From Spirosoma pollinicola (lineage in GTDB: Bacteria > Bacteroidota > Bacteroidia > Cytophagales > Spirosomataceae): a stretch of 64,000 nucleotides of DNA. The stretch spans positions 1,302,001 through 1,366,000 of the forward strand of contig NZ_CP025096.1 in NCBI RefSeq assembly GCF_002831565.1. The letters run 5' to 3'. The translations under genes and the position numbers were made by a program. Positions 8,827 through 17,653 of this stretch are shown here, piece after piece. Positions within the stretch are counted from its first letter, which is position 1. Every line of letters begins with the position of its first letter. The notes under the pieces were generated by a model. It had not been told where the DNA came from, made no database searches, and was given only the letters and a program-made list of their open reading frames with translations.

Positions 8827-9738
8827 ATGAAACAACCCCTTAATCTGGGCCAGGTGCGTTCGTTTGGAAACGTCGAGTTTTTGGCCCGTCAACTAGTCGA
8901 AGGATTCATTACAGGGCTGCACAAATCACCCTTTCATGGGTTCTCTGTCGAGTTTGCCGAACACCGTCTCTACAATACCGGCGAAACAACACGGCACATC
9001 GACTGGAAAGTGTTTGGCAAAACAGAAAAACTGTTTGTTAAACGATATGAGGAGGAAACGAATCTGCGGTGTCATCTACTGATCGACACGTCGTCGTCAA
9101 TGTATTATCCGGAAGCCAATTATGGGAAAATGACGTTTAGCGTAATGGCGTCTGCCTGTTTGGCTTATATGCTCCAACGGCAAAAAGATGCCGTAAGTCT
9201 AACCACGTTTGCCGATCAAATTGACCTGCAAACTCAGGTCAAATCGACGCCTTCGCACGTTCATAAGTTATTTACGCAGTTAGACCTGCTGATGCAGCAA
9301 CCTAAGCCCCTGCGCAAAACCTCAGCCGCCGAAGTAATTCACCAGGTAGCCGAAAAGATCAACAAGCGCTCGCTGGTGGTGATTTTCAGCGATATGTTCG
9401 ACAATAGTGAAAAAGCCGATGCGCTGTTTTCGGCTTTGCAACACCTGCGTCATAATCTGCACGAAGTATTGCTGTTTCACGTAACGGACAAGAAAACAGA
9501 GGAAGATTTCGATTTTGATGAATGCCCTTACGAATTTATTGACCTGGAAACGGGCGAGAAGGTGAAACTTCAGCCGGGACAAGTGCGCGAAACCTACCAG
9601 CAAGCCGTAAAGACATATTTCCAGGAACTGAAGATGCGCTGTGGTCAGTATAAAATCGACTTCATCGAAGCCGACATTGCGCAGGGATTCGACCAGATTT
9701 TGAATGCTTATCTGGTGAAGCGGACAAAGATGAGGTAA
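8827..9738 (+). CDS. DUF58 domain-containing protein (vWA fold)
   Basis: Cytosolic protein of 303 residues from the DUF58 family, often paired with MoxR-type AAA+ ATPases in chaperone-like metal or envelope functions. The family core GLHKSPFHGFSVEFAEHRLY, then GETTRHIDWKVFGKTEKLFVKRYEEET, leads into a von Willebrand A fold with a MIDAS motif DTSSSM near residue 91. No MoxR gene is next to it here. The start codon sits right after a GAAAGAG-type hairpin element. Confidence 0.9.
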   Translation: MKQPLNLGQVRSFGNVEFLARQLVEGFITGLHKSPFHGFSVEFAEHRLYNTGETTRHIDWKVFGKTEKLFVKRYEEETNLRCHLLIDTSSSMYYPEANYGKMTFSVMASACLAYMLQRQKDAVSLTTFADQIDLQTQVKSTPSHVHKLFTQLDLLMQQPKPLRKTSAAEVIHQVAEKINKRSLVVIFSDMFDNSEKADALFSALQHLRHNLHEVLLFHVTDKKTEEDFDFDECPYEFIDLETGEKVKLQPGQVRETYQQAVKTYFQELKMRCGQYKIDFIEADIAQGFDQILNAYLVKRTKMR

Positions 9739-9837
9739 CGTGGACCTCTGGTCCGCACAGCCGAAGGCTAACCTTTTAGGAGCTAGTGTGTCTCTGTAGC
9801 TTAGCTTTCGGCTGTGCGGACCAGAGGTCCACGTTAC
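9735..9837. terminator. Long inverted repeat shared by two convergent stop codons
   Basis: Perfect 31-bp arms (9735-9765 and 9807-9837), extended by a few more pairs, flank a loop of about 40 nt. The outer GTAAC/GTTAC ends contain the TAA stop of the DUF58 gene on one strand and of the TlpA-like gene on the other. Likely a bidirectional terminator. Confidence 0.7.
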
Positions 9838-11312
9838 TTCTTCACACTTGCTTTAGCCGTGGTAGCCGCCGTCTTTTTGGCGCCTTCCTGCCGTTTGTGA
9901 AACAGCATAAAATCTTCTACTTGCTCGGCGGGTAGTTTGCGGGCAATGATCTTTTTGTCCTTATCAAGCACATATACCGTTGGCGTTGTCCAGACGTCAT
10001 ATTGATGTCGATAGTCTGTGCGGTATGTGTAGTCGTAGCCATTGATGGCGTTGCCTAGTTTAAATTCTTTAATGAACTTCTTCCAGTCTTCCGGGCTTTG
10101 GTCGATGGCAATGGCCACAACTTCAACGCCTTTGCCTTTGTAGTCGTCTACAAACTTCTTGAGCTTAGGCGCACTATCGCGGCAATGCCCGCAGGTGGGT
10201 GAATAGAAAAAGACAATCGTGTAGTCGGCTTTGATGTTCTGAAAGGCAATAGGTCGGCGGAGGGTGTCGCTGATGACAGGTGCAACCAGAATTTTACCTA
10301 CCAGATTGGGCTTTAGCGTGGCAACCCGTTCGCCAATGCTTTTCAGCGTCGATGAATCCGAAACCGTCATGACACCGGTCTTGTAATACTTCTCGAACAT
10401 GTGTACAAACAAGCCATCGGTACCCATTACTTTGGGTTGCTCATACTGGCTTGTGATGTAATAGATCGTGTAGTATTTAACCTCTTTACTTTTACCCGCC
10501 AGGGCCTTATTCACCATGAAGTCGGCCTCTTTGATGAGCGAATCGGGTACCTGAACGGTCAGTTCTTTAATGTAGCGCTCAATCTTACGTTGCAGGATGG
10601 GCGTCCGGACAAAGCGTTCGTCGGCGAAGTCGAAATCATCCCAGAAATGCCCTTTAAAGTAGTTAAATACCCAAAGCGAATCGGGCCGACCGTTGGCGAG
10701 TTTGGGCGCGGGTGGAACCTCGGGCTCGGCAGTGGCTTTGAGAAGCTTTACGGCAAACGAACCTGAATTTTCTTTTAGAAACTGACTGCGGTATTCGGTG
10801 GCCTGTTTCTGCAAATCGCTCATTTTCTTGTTAACCATAGCGGTTGAAACGGCATCATTGCGCATTTTCCGCTCTACATTCAATGCCTGAGCTTCTTCTG
10901 AAAGTTTACCAAGCTGTTGCTGATAGCCGTAAAACAACTCGTTTTCTTTCGAGCCCGACACCTTCATATTCTTGATAACATCTGCCGTATCGGTCTCGAA
11001 TGAGAACTGCTGATCGTCGGTAATTAAAAATTCGATGTATCGATTCTTAGGCGTTACAACAATAAATAGGCCTTCGGGCAGCGTTTTTTTGCCTTCAAAA
11101 ACCATGTTGCCCACGCCATCGACGCGGGCAGTGTCTTTGGTAATGTATTGAGTAGCCCCGAAATAATGAGCTAGCACGCAGGTGGTGTCCTTCAGTCCTT
11201 TAATACGACCGGTAATTCTGAAGCCATCATTGGCGGTTGGGGTGGTTGACTGCGCCCAGGCTTGCGGTAATAAAGCCAAACCGAGTACAGCGGCTAAGAG
11301 GAGTTTTTTCAT
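9834..11312 (-). CDS. TlpA-like thioredoxin-domain protein (DUF4369 N-terminus)
   Basis: Exported thiol-disulfide protein of 492 residues, a type common in Bacteroidota envelopes. A signal peptide ends near residue 20 (AWAQ). Residues 30-125 look like DUF4369 (GRIKGLKDTTCVLAHYFG), then a helical middle resembling DUF5106, and a C-terminal thioredoxin domain with active site CGHC in FFYSPTCGHCRDSAP near residue 375, plus the cis-proline region TTPTVYVLD. The basic alanine-rich tail is not part of the domain. A -7 box TAAATTTG lies on the minus strand at 11355-11348, without a good upstream TTG. Confidence 0.9.
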   Translation of the reverse strand: MKKLLLAAVLGLALLPQAWAQSTTPTANDGFRITGRIKGLKDTTCVLAHYFGATQYITKDTARVDGVGNMVFEGKKTLPEGLFIVVTPKNRYIEFLITDDQQFSFETDTADVIKNMKVSGSKENELFYGYQQQLGKLSEEAQALNVERKMRNDAVSTAMVNKKMSDLQKQATEYRSQFLKENSGSFAVKLLKATAEPEVPPAPKLANGRPDSLWVFNYFKGHFWDDFDFADERFVRTPILQRKIERYIKELTVQVPDSLIKEADFMVNKALAGKSKEVKYYTIYYITSQYEQPKVMGTDGLFVHMFEKYYKTGVMTVSDSSTLKSIGERVATLKPNLVGKILVAPVISDTLRRPIAFQNIKADYTIVFFYSPTCGHCRDSAPKLKKFVDDYKGKGVEVVAIAIDQSPEDWKKFIKEFKLGNAINGYDYTYRTDYRHQYDVWTTPTVYVLDKDKKIIARKLPAEQVEDFMLFHKRQEGAKKTAATTAKASVKK

Positions 11313-11414
11313 ACAGGGTGGTATGTATCTTCGTAACAGAATAAGGTCAAATTTACGGTATTTTGCTGGTACGTTAGTTCCCTATCAAAACGCTTGCCAC
11401 GTCTCCTATAGTCT

Positions 11415-12227
11415 ATGTTTTATTTCTTTTCTAAAACGATTACCTACCTGCTCACCCCGGCAGGTTGGCTTATAACGGCACTACTGTTCGCATTTTTTGT
11501 AAAAAAAGCCCATTACCGTCGTATATCGATTGGTTTTGGGCTTTGTGTCTTCTGGCTCTTTGGTAATTCCTTTCTAATGAACGAGCTGGCTTTATGGTGG
11601 GAATATCCCGTTCAGCCTAACCGACTGGCCTTTACCGATTCAACGAACCGGGTGGCGGTTGTGCTGACAGGTGGCATGATAAACGGGCAGAAAGAAATTC
11701 CCGCAACGGCGCCTACGCAATATGGCACCCAACGTTTTTTATTAGGTCATGAAGCCGACAGGGCCGGACAGGCACTCTATCTGTATAAAACCGGTGCTGT
11801 GCAGAAAATTCTGATTAGCGGTGGTGCGGGCGACTTACCTTTTCAGCCCACAGCAATTAGCGACGAAGGCCAGATGACAGCGCAATTTTTGATCGTAGCC
11901 GGTGTTCGGCCAAACGATGTAATTCTGGAAAACAAGTCCCGTAATACCCATGAAAACGCGCTATTTACTGCTGATATGCTCAGGAAGCAGTTCGGTACAA
12001 ATCGGTGTGTGCTGGTAACGTCGGCCTGGCATATGCGCCGGGCAATGGCCTGCTTTCGAAAAGAAGGTGTTCAGGTAACACCCTTCCCCAGTAGTTTTAT
12101 GAGTACCAGCCGGTCGTTTTCGCCGGGCGAGTGGCTGCTCCCACGCGAAGAGTCCTTCAGCGAATCCTATTTTCTAATTCGCGAACTGGTTGGGTATATT
12201 ACCTACAAAGTTGCAGGCTATCTGTAG
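11415..12227 (+). CDS. YdcF family (DUF218) membrane protein
   Basis: Inner-membrane protein of 270 residues related to ElyC/SanA/YdcF, some of which act in envelope carrier-lipid metabolism. Two hydrophobic segments lie at roughly 10-30 and 37-55, then a periplasmic DUF218 domain: VAVVLTGGM near residue 76, ALYLYKTGAVQKILISGG, and the diagnostic ENKSRNTHENA near residue 180 followed by VLVTSAWHMRRAM. It starts as a separate unit between two divergently and convergently placed genes. Confidence 0.9.
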   Translation: MFYFFSKTITYLLTPAGWLITALLFAFFVKKAHYRRISIGFGLCVFWLFGNSFLMNELALWWEYPVQPNRLAFTDSTNRVAVVLTGGMINGQKEIPATAPTQYGTQRFLLGHEADRAGQALYLYKTGAVQKILISGGAGDLPFQPTAISDEGQMTAQFLIVAGVRPNDVILENKSRNTHENALFTADMLRKQFGTNRCVLVTSAWHMRRAMACFRKEGVQVTPFPSSFMSTSRSFSPGEWLLPREESFSESYFLIRELVGYITYKVAGYL

Positions 12228-12259
12228 ACCTATAAGGTTTCGAAAAACCTTATAGGTCT
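12226..12259. terminator. AACCTATAAGGTTT hairpin, copy 1
   Basis: 15-bp arms AGACCTATAAGGTTT (12226-12240) and complement (12245-12259) around a 4-nt loop, between convergent YdcF and pfkA. The same hairpin core recurs at 59765-59798. Confidence 0.7.
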
Positions 12260-12270
12260 GACGGAATGGG

Positions 12271-13245
12271 TTATACGGACAGAATTTTAACCATCCTGAG
12301 TAAGTCTTCGCTAATGGGTTTGGGCAGGCGAATCGTATCGCGGAAGGGCGTATAAACCAGCTCATTATTAACGATACCCGCCATTACATTCTGCTCGCCG
12401 TTCATGAGGCCTTCCAAAGCGCCAAGCCCCAATCGACTGGCCAGAATCCGGTCGTAGGCAGTAGGAATACCGCCCCGCTGGATGTGCCCCAGTGTTGTAA
12501 CCCGCATGTCAATATCAGATTGTACCTGCTGACGGATTTTTTCGGCGATCTCAGCCGCGTTTCCTGCTTCTTCACCTTCGGCAATGACAACGATAGACGA
12601 CGATTTCTGACGACTCCAACCGGCTTTCAGCGTTTCGACAACCTCCGAAATAGGCGTAAGTACTTCGGGCACCATAACCATTTCGGCACCACCGGCAATA
12701 CCCGACTGAATGGCAATATAGCCAGAGTCGCGGCCCATCACTTCGATCAGGAAGATCCGGTCGTGTGAGTCGGCGGTGTCACGAATTTTATCAATCGCTT
12801 CGAGTGCGGTATTTACGGCGGTATCGAAACCGATGGTGTGGTCGGTTCCATAAAGGTCGTTATCGATTGTTCCGGGAGCGCCAACGGTTGGAATGCCGTA
12901 TTCATCGAAAAAGAGTGTAGCGCCCGTAAACGTACCGTTGCCGCCGATGGCTATGAGGCCTTCAATGTCGAACTTCTTTATTTGTTCGTATGCCTTTGCA
13001 CGGCCTTCGGGCGTCATGAATTCTTTGCTGCGGGCCGATTTCAGGATGGTGCCTCCGCGTTGAACGATATTGCTCACCGAATGCGAAGACATTTGAAAAA
13101 TATCGCCATTTATCATTCCGCTGTATCCCCGGCGGATACCGAATACTTCAAGACCGTGATAGACCGCCCCCCGAACAACAGCCCGGATGCAGGCGTTCAT
13201 ACCCGGTGCGTCTCCACCCGAGGTAAAAACAGCTACTCGTTTCAT
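12271..13245 (-). CDS. pfkA: ATP-dependent 6-phosphofructokinase
   Basis: Glycolytic enzyme that phosphorylates fructose 6-phosphate. The 324 residues match PfkA: SGGDAPGMN at 9-17, catalytic PGTIDND, substrate-binding MGRDSG and GHIQRGG. The nucleotide site reads GGNGTF: the glycine of the ATP-type signature is kept (PPi enzymes have Asp there), but the preceding Asp that contacts magnesium in E. coli PfkA (GGDGS) is Asn. A TAAATTTG -7 box lies on the minus strand at 13317-13310, about 65 bp upstream of the ATG. Confidence 0.96.
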   Translation of the reverse strand: MKRVAVFTSGGDAPGMNACIRAVVRGAVYHGLEVFGIRRGYSGMINGDIFQMSSHSVSNIVQRGGTILKSARSKEFMTPEGRAKAYEQIKKFDIEGLIAIGGNGTFTGATLFFDEYGIPTVGAPGTIDNDLYGTDHTIGFDTAVNTALEAIDKIRDTADSHDRIFLIEVMGRDSGYIAIQSGIAGGAEMVMVPEVLTPISEVVETLKAGWSRQKSSSIVVIAEGEEAGNAAEIAEKIRQQVQSDIDMRVTTLGHIQRGGIPTAYDRILASRLGLGALEGLMNGEQNVMAGIVNNELVYTPFRDTIRLPKPISEDLLRMVKILSV

Positions 13246-13484
13246 AGGTTAAATCAATTTTTTAAGGGAATTTCACAAAAAGGTAACGAGGGTAACGTTT
13301 TTAACCCCGCAAATTTATCCTCATTTACCAATCTAAAGGCATGCAACTGGGAATTATCCCATTATTTTCACACAAATTTCACAAAAAGGCCAAAACAGTC
13401 GGTATAAGACCATTTAATTTTCATTAAACAGGCAATGCTCATCACCTGCCAAATTTTATTTTTTAATTTGTGTTGAAATACAAA

Positions 13485-14240
13485 TTAATTATTGCTTTTA
13501 AATTGAGTTGCCCGCCATACGATCTGAGCATGATTCATAATCGTTGATAGTAGACCGAAATGCGACACAAGTACTTTGAACCGATCTATAAGCGAGCGTC
13601 GGTGTTGTTGAACAGATAATCCACCCAGCAAGTACTTGCACAACACAAAAGGGAGAAACGCAATGGTAGTAGCTGCCTTCAAACAGCGAATTTCCCAGTC
13701 AAGATCGGCACTCAGGTTATTGGTCAGATAATCGGGTGCAACAGCTCGTTTCACAACAAAAGCCTGATGGCATACTTTCATGCCGAGTGCCATGTCGCGC
13801 CAGGTCAGGTTGTGCGGCAACGTATGGGGCGTTACCTGACTCCGCAAACCGACTGGCCTGACTATGCCCTGTTCTTCACGGACAAATAAGGCGTCGCTAT
13901 AGTAAACATCGACCGCTTCGGCTTTGATCCGAGCCAGCAGGTTTGGCAACGTTTGTGGGTCATGGATTTCGTCGCCCGCATTCATAAACCAGACATACTC
14001 ACCTTTGGCGAGGTGCAGCCCTTTATTCATGGCATCGTACAGTCCTTTATCGGGTTCCGATATCCAGGTAGTAACGTTGGCCTCAAATCGTTTAATAATG
14101 TCCAGCGTCCCATCTGTAGAAGCCCCATCAACAACAATATACTCGAAGTCGGCGGCTTGCTGAGCGACAATACTATGTATCGTACGCTCCAGAAACCGCT
14201 CGGCATTGTAAGTAATAGTGATGATAGAAATGGTTGGCAT
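13485..14240 (-). CDS. Glycosyltransferase family 2
   Basis: Cytosolic GT-A sugar transferase of 251 residues, last gene of the glycan locus. It opens with the classic ISIITITYNAERFLERTIHSI, then YIVVDGASTDGTLDII and a metal-binding region around WISEPDKGLYDAMNKGL, with the second acidic site near FMNAGDEI. This resembles the WcaA/WcaE type used in surface-polysaccharide assembly. The donor sugar cannot be read from sequence. The downstream 239 bp before pfkA are AT-rich and show nothing else. Confidence 0.9.
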   Translation of the reverse strand: MPTISIITITYNAERFLERTIHSIVAQQAADFEYIVVDGASTDGTLDIIKRFEANVTTWISEPDKGLYDAMNKGLHLAKGEYVWFMNAGDEIHDPQTLPNLLARIKAEAVDVYYSDALFVREEQGIVRPVGLRSQVTPHTLPHNLTWRDMALGMKVCHQAFVVKRAVAPDYLTNNLSADLDWEIRCLKAATTIAFLPFVLCKYLLGGLSVQQHRRSLIDRFKVLVSHFGLLSTIMNHAQIVWRATQFKSNN

Positions 14241-14242
14241 GG

Positions 14243-14330
14243 GTGAAAGAGTGAAAGTGCGAAAGAGTGAATGATTGAAGAACCCGCCGTTTGATTGCGC
14301 TCTTTCACTCGTTCACTCTTTCACTCATTA
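14243..14330. repeat. GAAAGAG-type palindromic element, copy C
   Basis: Left arm GTGAAAGAGTGAAAGTGCGA and right arm CTCTTTCACTCGTTCACTC form a long imperfect hairpin. The right part runs into the 3' end of the GT4 gene, where on the minus strand it encodes the last residues SERVNE and the stop. It is nearly the same as the copy at 19148. Confidence 0.8.
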
Positions 14331-15609
14331 ATCGACTGTACAGTTCTATATGCTGCCGGGCTACGACTTGTTCAGAGAAACGGGTTTCTGCCGATTGGCG
14401 GGCTTGTTGGCGTAATTCGCGTGGATTTGGGTGCTTTAGTATAAAGGCCAGTCCGTTGGCGAGTTGCTGGGCTGAGCCAACATCGGCCAGATAACCGTTT
14501 TGCTCGTGGTCGATCATTTCGGGAATCCCCCCCGTTCGGAAGCCAACAACGGGCGTGCCGCAGGCCATTGCTTCAATAACGGTGTTGGGCAGGTTGTCTT
14601 CCAATGAGGGCACAACCATCGCATCGGCTGCGTTGTAGGCCGCCACAATATCGTCTTCCGACGTGAGCAAGCCAAGGTGTCGAACCGTGTAAGGCAACTC
14701 ATTAAACAGATAAGAGCGGCCTTTGCCAAATATCAAAATTTCGGGAGTTAGTTCCGGGTATTGCCGGTGAAGTAACGTCAGGGCCTCCGCAAAATAGGCA
14801 AATCCTTTGCGCGTGTCGGTCACGTTGGCGCTACCAAACAGGAGCCGGGGCGAGCCTGTATTGGGCAGATCCAGGTGTGTATCGGCATTCGTTCGCGTAA
14901 CAGGCTGAAACACGGTCTGGTCGATGGCGTATGGAATAACCGTGAATGGAAACTTACGCAACAATGCACTTCGTTGGGCTTCATCAGCCAGCCATTGGCT
15001 AGGTGGCGTAAAATGCACATTGGCCTTACCGAAGAGCTGCTTCTTCTGCTCAAAAACTTTGTATGACAGGTCGTGTTCACCCGGTTTTTTCAGGTAAGGG
15101 CAGTTGCGGCAATGGCTTAAAAAATGGTCGCAGCCGCGCGAATAGTGGCATCCACCCGTAAAGGCCCACTGGTCATGTAGTGTCCAGACGATAGGCTTGC
15201 CCAACTCGAATAGGGATTGCAGGCCACTGAGGGATAAAAAACCAAAGTTGATCCAGTGCAGGTGTAACAGATCGGCCTGTTGAATTGCCGGATGAAAGCT
15301 GAGGTTCGCACCAAACTTAGCGGGCGAAAACTGAAACCGCACCGATGAATCGCGCTCGTAAGGCAGAAAATACAATCGCTCGGCTACAAATCGCCCAAAG
15401 GCCGTTTGCTCGGCCAGGAAATTATTGGCCAGATACAGTACCCCCGGTTCAGGTTTATGCGTTTCGAGCCGGTTTGGTACGCCAACGAGCATCGTACTCT
15501 CTACGCTGCGATCTGTCCAGACCTGTTTTTGCAAAGCCCGATGGAGCCGGTTGGCCGCCACAGCCGCCCCGCCAAACAAATGGTAGTTGCTCAGGTGCGT
15601 AACTCTCAC
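14305..15609 (-). CDS. Glycosyltransferase family 4
   Basis: GT-B fold glycosyltransferase of 434 residues. The N-terminal domain starts MRVTHLSNYHLFGGAAVAANRLHRAL and has LLHLHWINFGFLS; the C-terminal nucleotide-sugar domain shows LLFGSANVTDTRKGF and the GT4 signature VVPSLEDNLPNTVIEAMACGTPVVGFRTGGIPE. The start is GTG at 15609-15607, overlapping the stop of the upstream FkbM gene (GTGA), so the two are translationally coupled. The last six residues SERVNE come from a palindromic repeat element. Confidence 0.9.
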   Translation of the reverse strand: MRVTHLSNYHLFGGAAVAANRLHRALQKQVWTDRSVESTMLVGVPNRLETHKPEPGVLYLANNFLAEQTAFGRFVAERLYFLPYERDSSVRFQFSPAKFGANLSFHPAIQQADLLHLHWINFGFLSLSGLQSLFELGKPIVWTLHDQWAFTGGCHYSRGCDHFLSHCRNCPYLKKPGEHDLSYKVFEQKKQLFGKANVHFTPPSQWLADEAQRSALLRKFPFTVIPYAIDQTVFQPVTRTNADTHLDLPNTGSPRLLFGSANVTDTRKGFAYFAEALTLLHRQYPELTPEILIFGKGRSYLFNELPYTVRHLGLLTSEDDIVAAYNAADAMVVPSLEDNLPNTVIEAMACGTPVVGFRTGGIPEMIDHEQNGYLADVGSAQQLANGLAFILKHPNPRELRQQARQSAETRFSEQVVARQHIELYSRLMSERVNE

Positions 15610-16577
15610 CGACCGAACAGTTTATCGAACTTTTTGACAACCTCGGGCCAAAATCCCAACCCGAACACACGCCCCCAAATCCGCCGACGCGAATAGGCTT
15701 CCATCTCGGCGAAGATTGCATCTGTAAAAAGGCTTTTTCCTTTTTGCGTCAAGATCAGGGCAAAACCATGCTGCTTAAGCGTTGTGGCAAAAACCCAACC
15801 CAGCAACAGGTTTCGTTGTGTAAGTGTGGCTTGGTCGGCAAAGCGGTTCAGGTAAGTCATTTCGCCCCAAACGGCGCTGTTCTTCAGCGAAAACAGGACG
15901 AATTTTTTTAGTAATGGCTGATTCGTAAAACTGTCCAGCAAGGCGGGTGTAATGCGGGGAGAGCCTTTGGGCAGAAGCTCGGCGAGCCAGTGACTGCCTG
16001 TTTCGTCCATGAACTGCAACACCTGGTGTAGCTTATCTTCGCCATCGTAAATAGACGCAATACCCGGTTCAAACTCAGCGGTAATAACCTGCTTTGCCCG
16101 CTCTGTACCGAGGTTACGAAACAGCCGGAGGTCGGTGCCCTGCGAATCGGTTTTGAACCAGTCTACCTGCTTTATGTTCAGGCTGTCGAGCGTTGACCGG
16201 AGGCTGCGCGTTTTCAGTTGAACGACTTTGGTTGGTTCAAACTTGGGTGCAAAGGCGTACTCCTGAATCAGGTCGGGGCGAGGGCGTAGCAAGCTCGAAC
16301 AGTGGGGCGATTCGGTCAGGTAAAAGTCTGCCGTTTCGGTATCCTGTTCGGCGGAGTCCGGGCCGGTAACGATATTGTTGAATGTGTACAGCTTCCGAAA
16401 ATGGCTGGACTCACTTTCGACATAGCCAAAATCACGGTCGTCGGCATCGAACGCAATGCAAACGGCATAGTTGGCAAAGGCCTTCCAGCGACCATGCAAC
16501 TGCCCTGATGCACCAATGTCGACCAGCACGGGCGGTTCAGTCTGGAATTCAGGGCGGGAAAGTATTTTGTCGATCAT
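15606..16577 (-). CDS. FkbM family methyltransferase, copy 1
   Basis: SAM-dependent methyltransferase of the FkbM type, likely O-methylating a sugar of the glycan made here. SAM-binding motif VDIGASGQLHGRW and the family block DWFKTDSQGTDLRLFRNLG are visible. The 323-residue form starts at the ATG at 16577. A longer frame to 16655 adds 26 residues made only of T-D-F and T-N-S triplets read from a 9-bp tandem repeat; I treat that as non-native but it could be translated. It overlaps the GT4 start by 4 nt. Confidence 0.82.
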   Translation of the reverse strand: MIDKILSRPEFQTEPPVLVDIGASGQLHGRWKAFANYAVCIAFDADDRDFGYVESESSHFRKLYTFNNIVTGPDSAEQDTETADFYLTESPHCSSLLRPRPDLIQEYAFAPKFEPTKVVQLKTRSLRSTLDSLNIKQVDWFKTDSQGTDLRLFRNLGTERAKQVITAEFEPGIASIYDGEDKLHQVLQFMDETGSHWLAELLPKGSPRITPALLDSFTNQPLLKKFVLFSLKNSAVWGEMTYLNRFADQATLTQRNLLLGWVFATTLKQHGFALILTQKGKSLFTDAIFAEMEAYSRRRIWGRVFGLGFWPEVVKKFDKLFGR

Positions 16578-16590
16578 TCGTAGTTGGTAC

Positions 16591-16728
16591 GTGAAGTTGG
16601 TGGAGTTGGTGAAGTCGGTGAAGTCGGTGGAGTTGGTGAAGTCGGTGGAGTGCACATGGAATTATTCACTTCACGTATTTCACTTACTTCACTCACTCCA
16701 CTTACTTCACCTACTCCACCAACTTCAC
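16591..16728. repeat. 9-bp tandem repeats arranged as a large hairpin
   Basis: Left arm 16591-16650 is a run of GAAGTCGGT / GGAGTTGGT units; right arm 16670-16728 is the approximate complement (CTTCACTTACTTCACTCA pattern). It fills the gap between the two FkbM genes and is in frame with copy 1, encoding repeated TDF and TNS tripeptides. Confidence 0.8.
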
Positions 16729-16735
16729 TTCTTTA

Positions 16736-17542
16736 CTAGTTTCTGTACGCAAAGATATTCAATTGTAAATCCATGCTGTCGTTGCCTTTGTAGCGATGGT
16801 TCACCAGGGGCGCGTGGCGGTACTGGCTGGTGTTGATGTAATACCGAAAACCACTTTCTTCCAGCACCTTCATCACCTCGGCCAGCGTTTGCGAATGGTC
16901 GAGGTAGGCATGAAATTCGACGAACAGATTTTGAACGTGGGCAAGTGCATCGTGGCAATCGGTTAATACGGCGGTTTCGGCCCCTTCGATGTCCATTTTG
17001 AGCATATCGATGCGGGTTTCGCGCAAGAGAACATCCCGCAGCCGGACAGAGGGCACCAGCTTTTGGTCGGTTTGCGAGAAAATAGAGGCCGAGTCGGCCT
17101 GATCGCTGCCAAACAAGATGCCTTCGTCATTTGTCCAGACGGCTTTCGTAACGACCTCAATACCCGTAATCTGGTTTTGCTGTAAGTTATTCTGCAAAAT
17201 GGCGCTGATCTGCTCGTCGGCCTCAAACGCGACAATACGAGCGTTGGGGTAGGTCTGTCGGAAATACACGACACTTGTACCAATGTTCGTACCGCAATCG
17301 AAAATGACGGGTGTTAAACTCGTGGTATCAAATCGGTAAAACTCATCCACGAAAATCTCCCGAAACTGCCAAACGAACGAAAGCGCGTCTGGCACCCGGA
17401 ATTTGTAGTTCCCAAACGAAACATCAACTGGCTGATTGCGCGGTTTGCTACCATAGCGCAAAGCTAATCCCAGTAGCCGACGGCCCTCTGCCGAGCGCAA
17501 AAGCCGGGCTGTTTCGGTAAATAAAAATCTAAAAACCCACAT
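16736..17542 (-). CDS. FkbM family methyltransferase, copy 2
   Basis: SAM-dependent methyltransferase of 268 residues. FDCGTNIGTSVVYFRQTYP near residue 95 is motif I, ARIVAFEAD follows, and DMLKMDIEGAETAVL near residue 180 is the FkbM core. It shares little beyond the family motifs with copy 1, so the pair probably did not arise by recent tandem duplication. It is part of the glycan locus, with a palindromic element on each side. Confidence 0.88.
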   Translation of the reverse strand: MWVFRFLFTETARLLRSAEGRRLLGLALRYGSKPRNQPVDVSFGNYKFRVPDALSFVWQFREIFVDEFYRFDTTSLTPVIFDCGTNIGTSVVYFRQTYPNARIVAFEADEQISAILQNNLQQNQITGIEVVTKAVWTNDEGILFGSDQADSASIFSQTDQKLVPSVRLRDVLLRETRIDMLKMDIEGAETAVLTDCHDALAHVQNLFVEFHAYLDHSQTLAEVMKVLEESGFRYYINTSQYRHAPLVNHRYKGNDSMDLQLNIFAYRN

Positions 17543-17556
17543 TCGTTATTCGTCGA

Positions 17557-17647
17557 TTTTTTGTCATGCTGACGAAGGAAGCATCTTCGGATGAGCAGAC
17601 ATAATTTTAACTACCGAAGATGCTTCCTTCGTCAGCATGACAAAAAA
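17557..17647. repeat. Dispersed palindromic element, copy 2 (GTCATGCTGACG type)
   Basis: Perfect 34-bp arms (17557-17590 and 17614-17647) with a 23-nt loop. Arms read T-run, GTCATGCTGACGAAGG, AAGCATCTTCGG. It is almost identical in its core to the copy at 40362-40460. It lies between the flippase and FkbM copy 2. Confidence 0.85.
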
Positions 17648-17653
17648 AAGAAA

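Noticed and set aside
14027..14308. Minus-strand 93-residue frame beginning MKERNQTAGSS
   Set aside because: Its start is read from the GAAAGAG repeat and its body overlaps the GT2 gene in another frame; the likeness to the extended flippase start only shows that the repeats are homologous.
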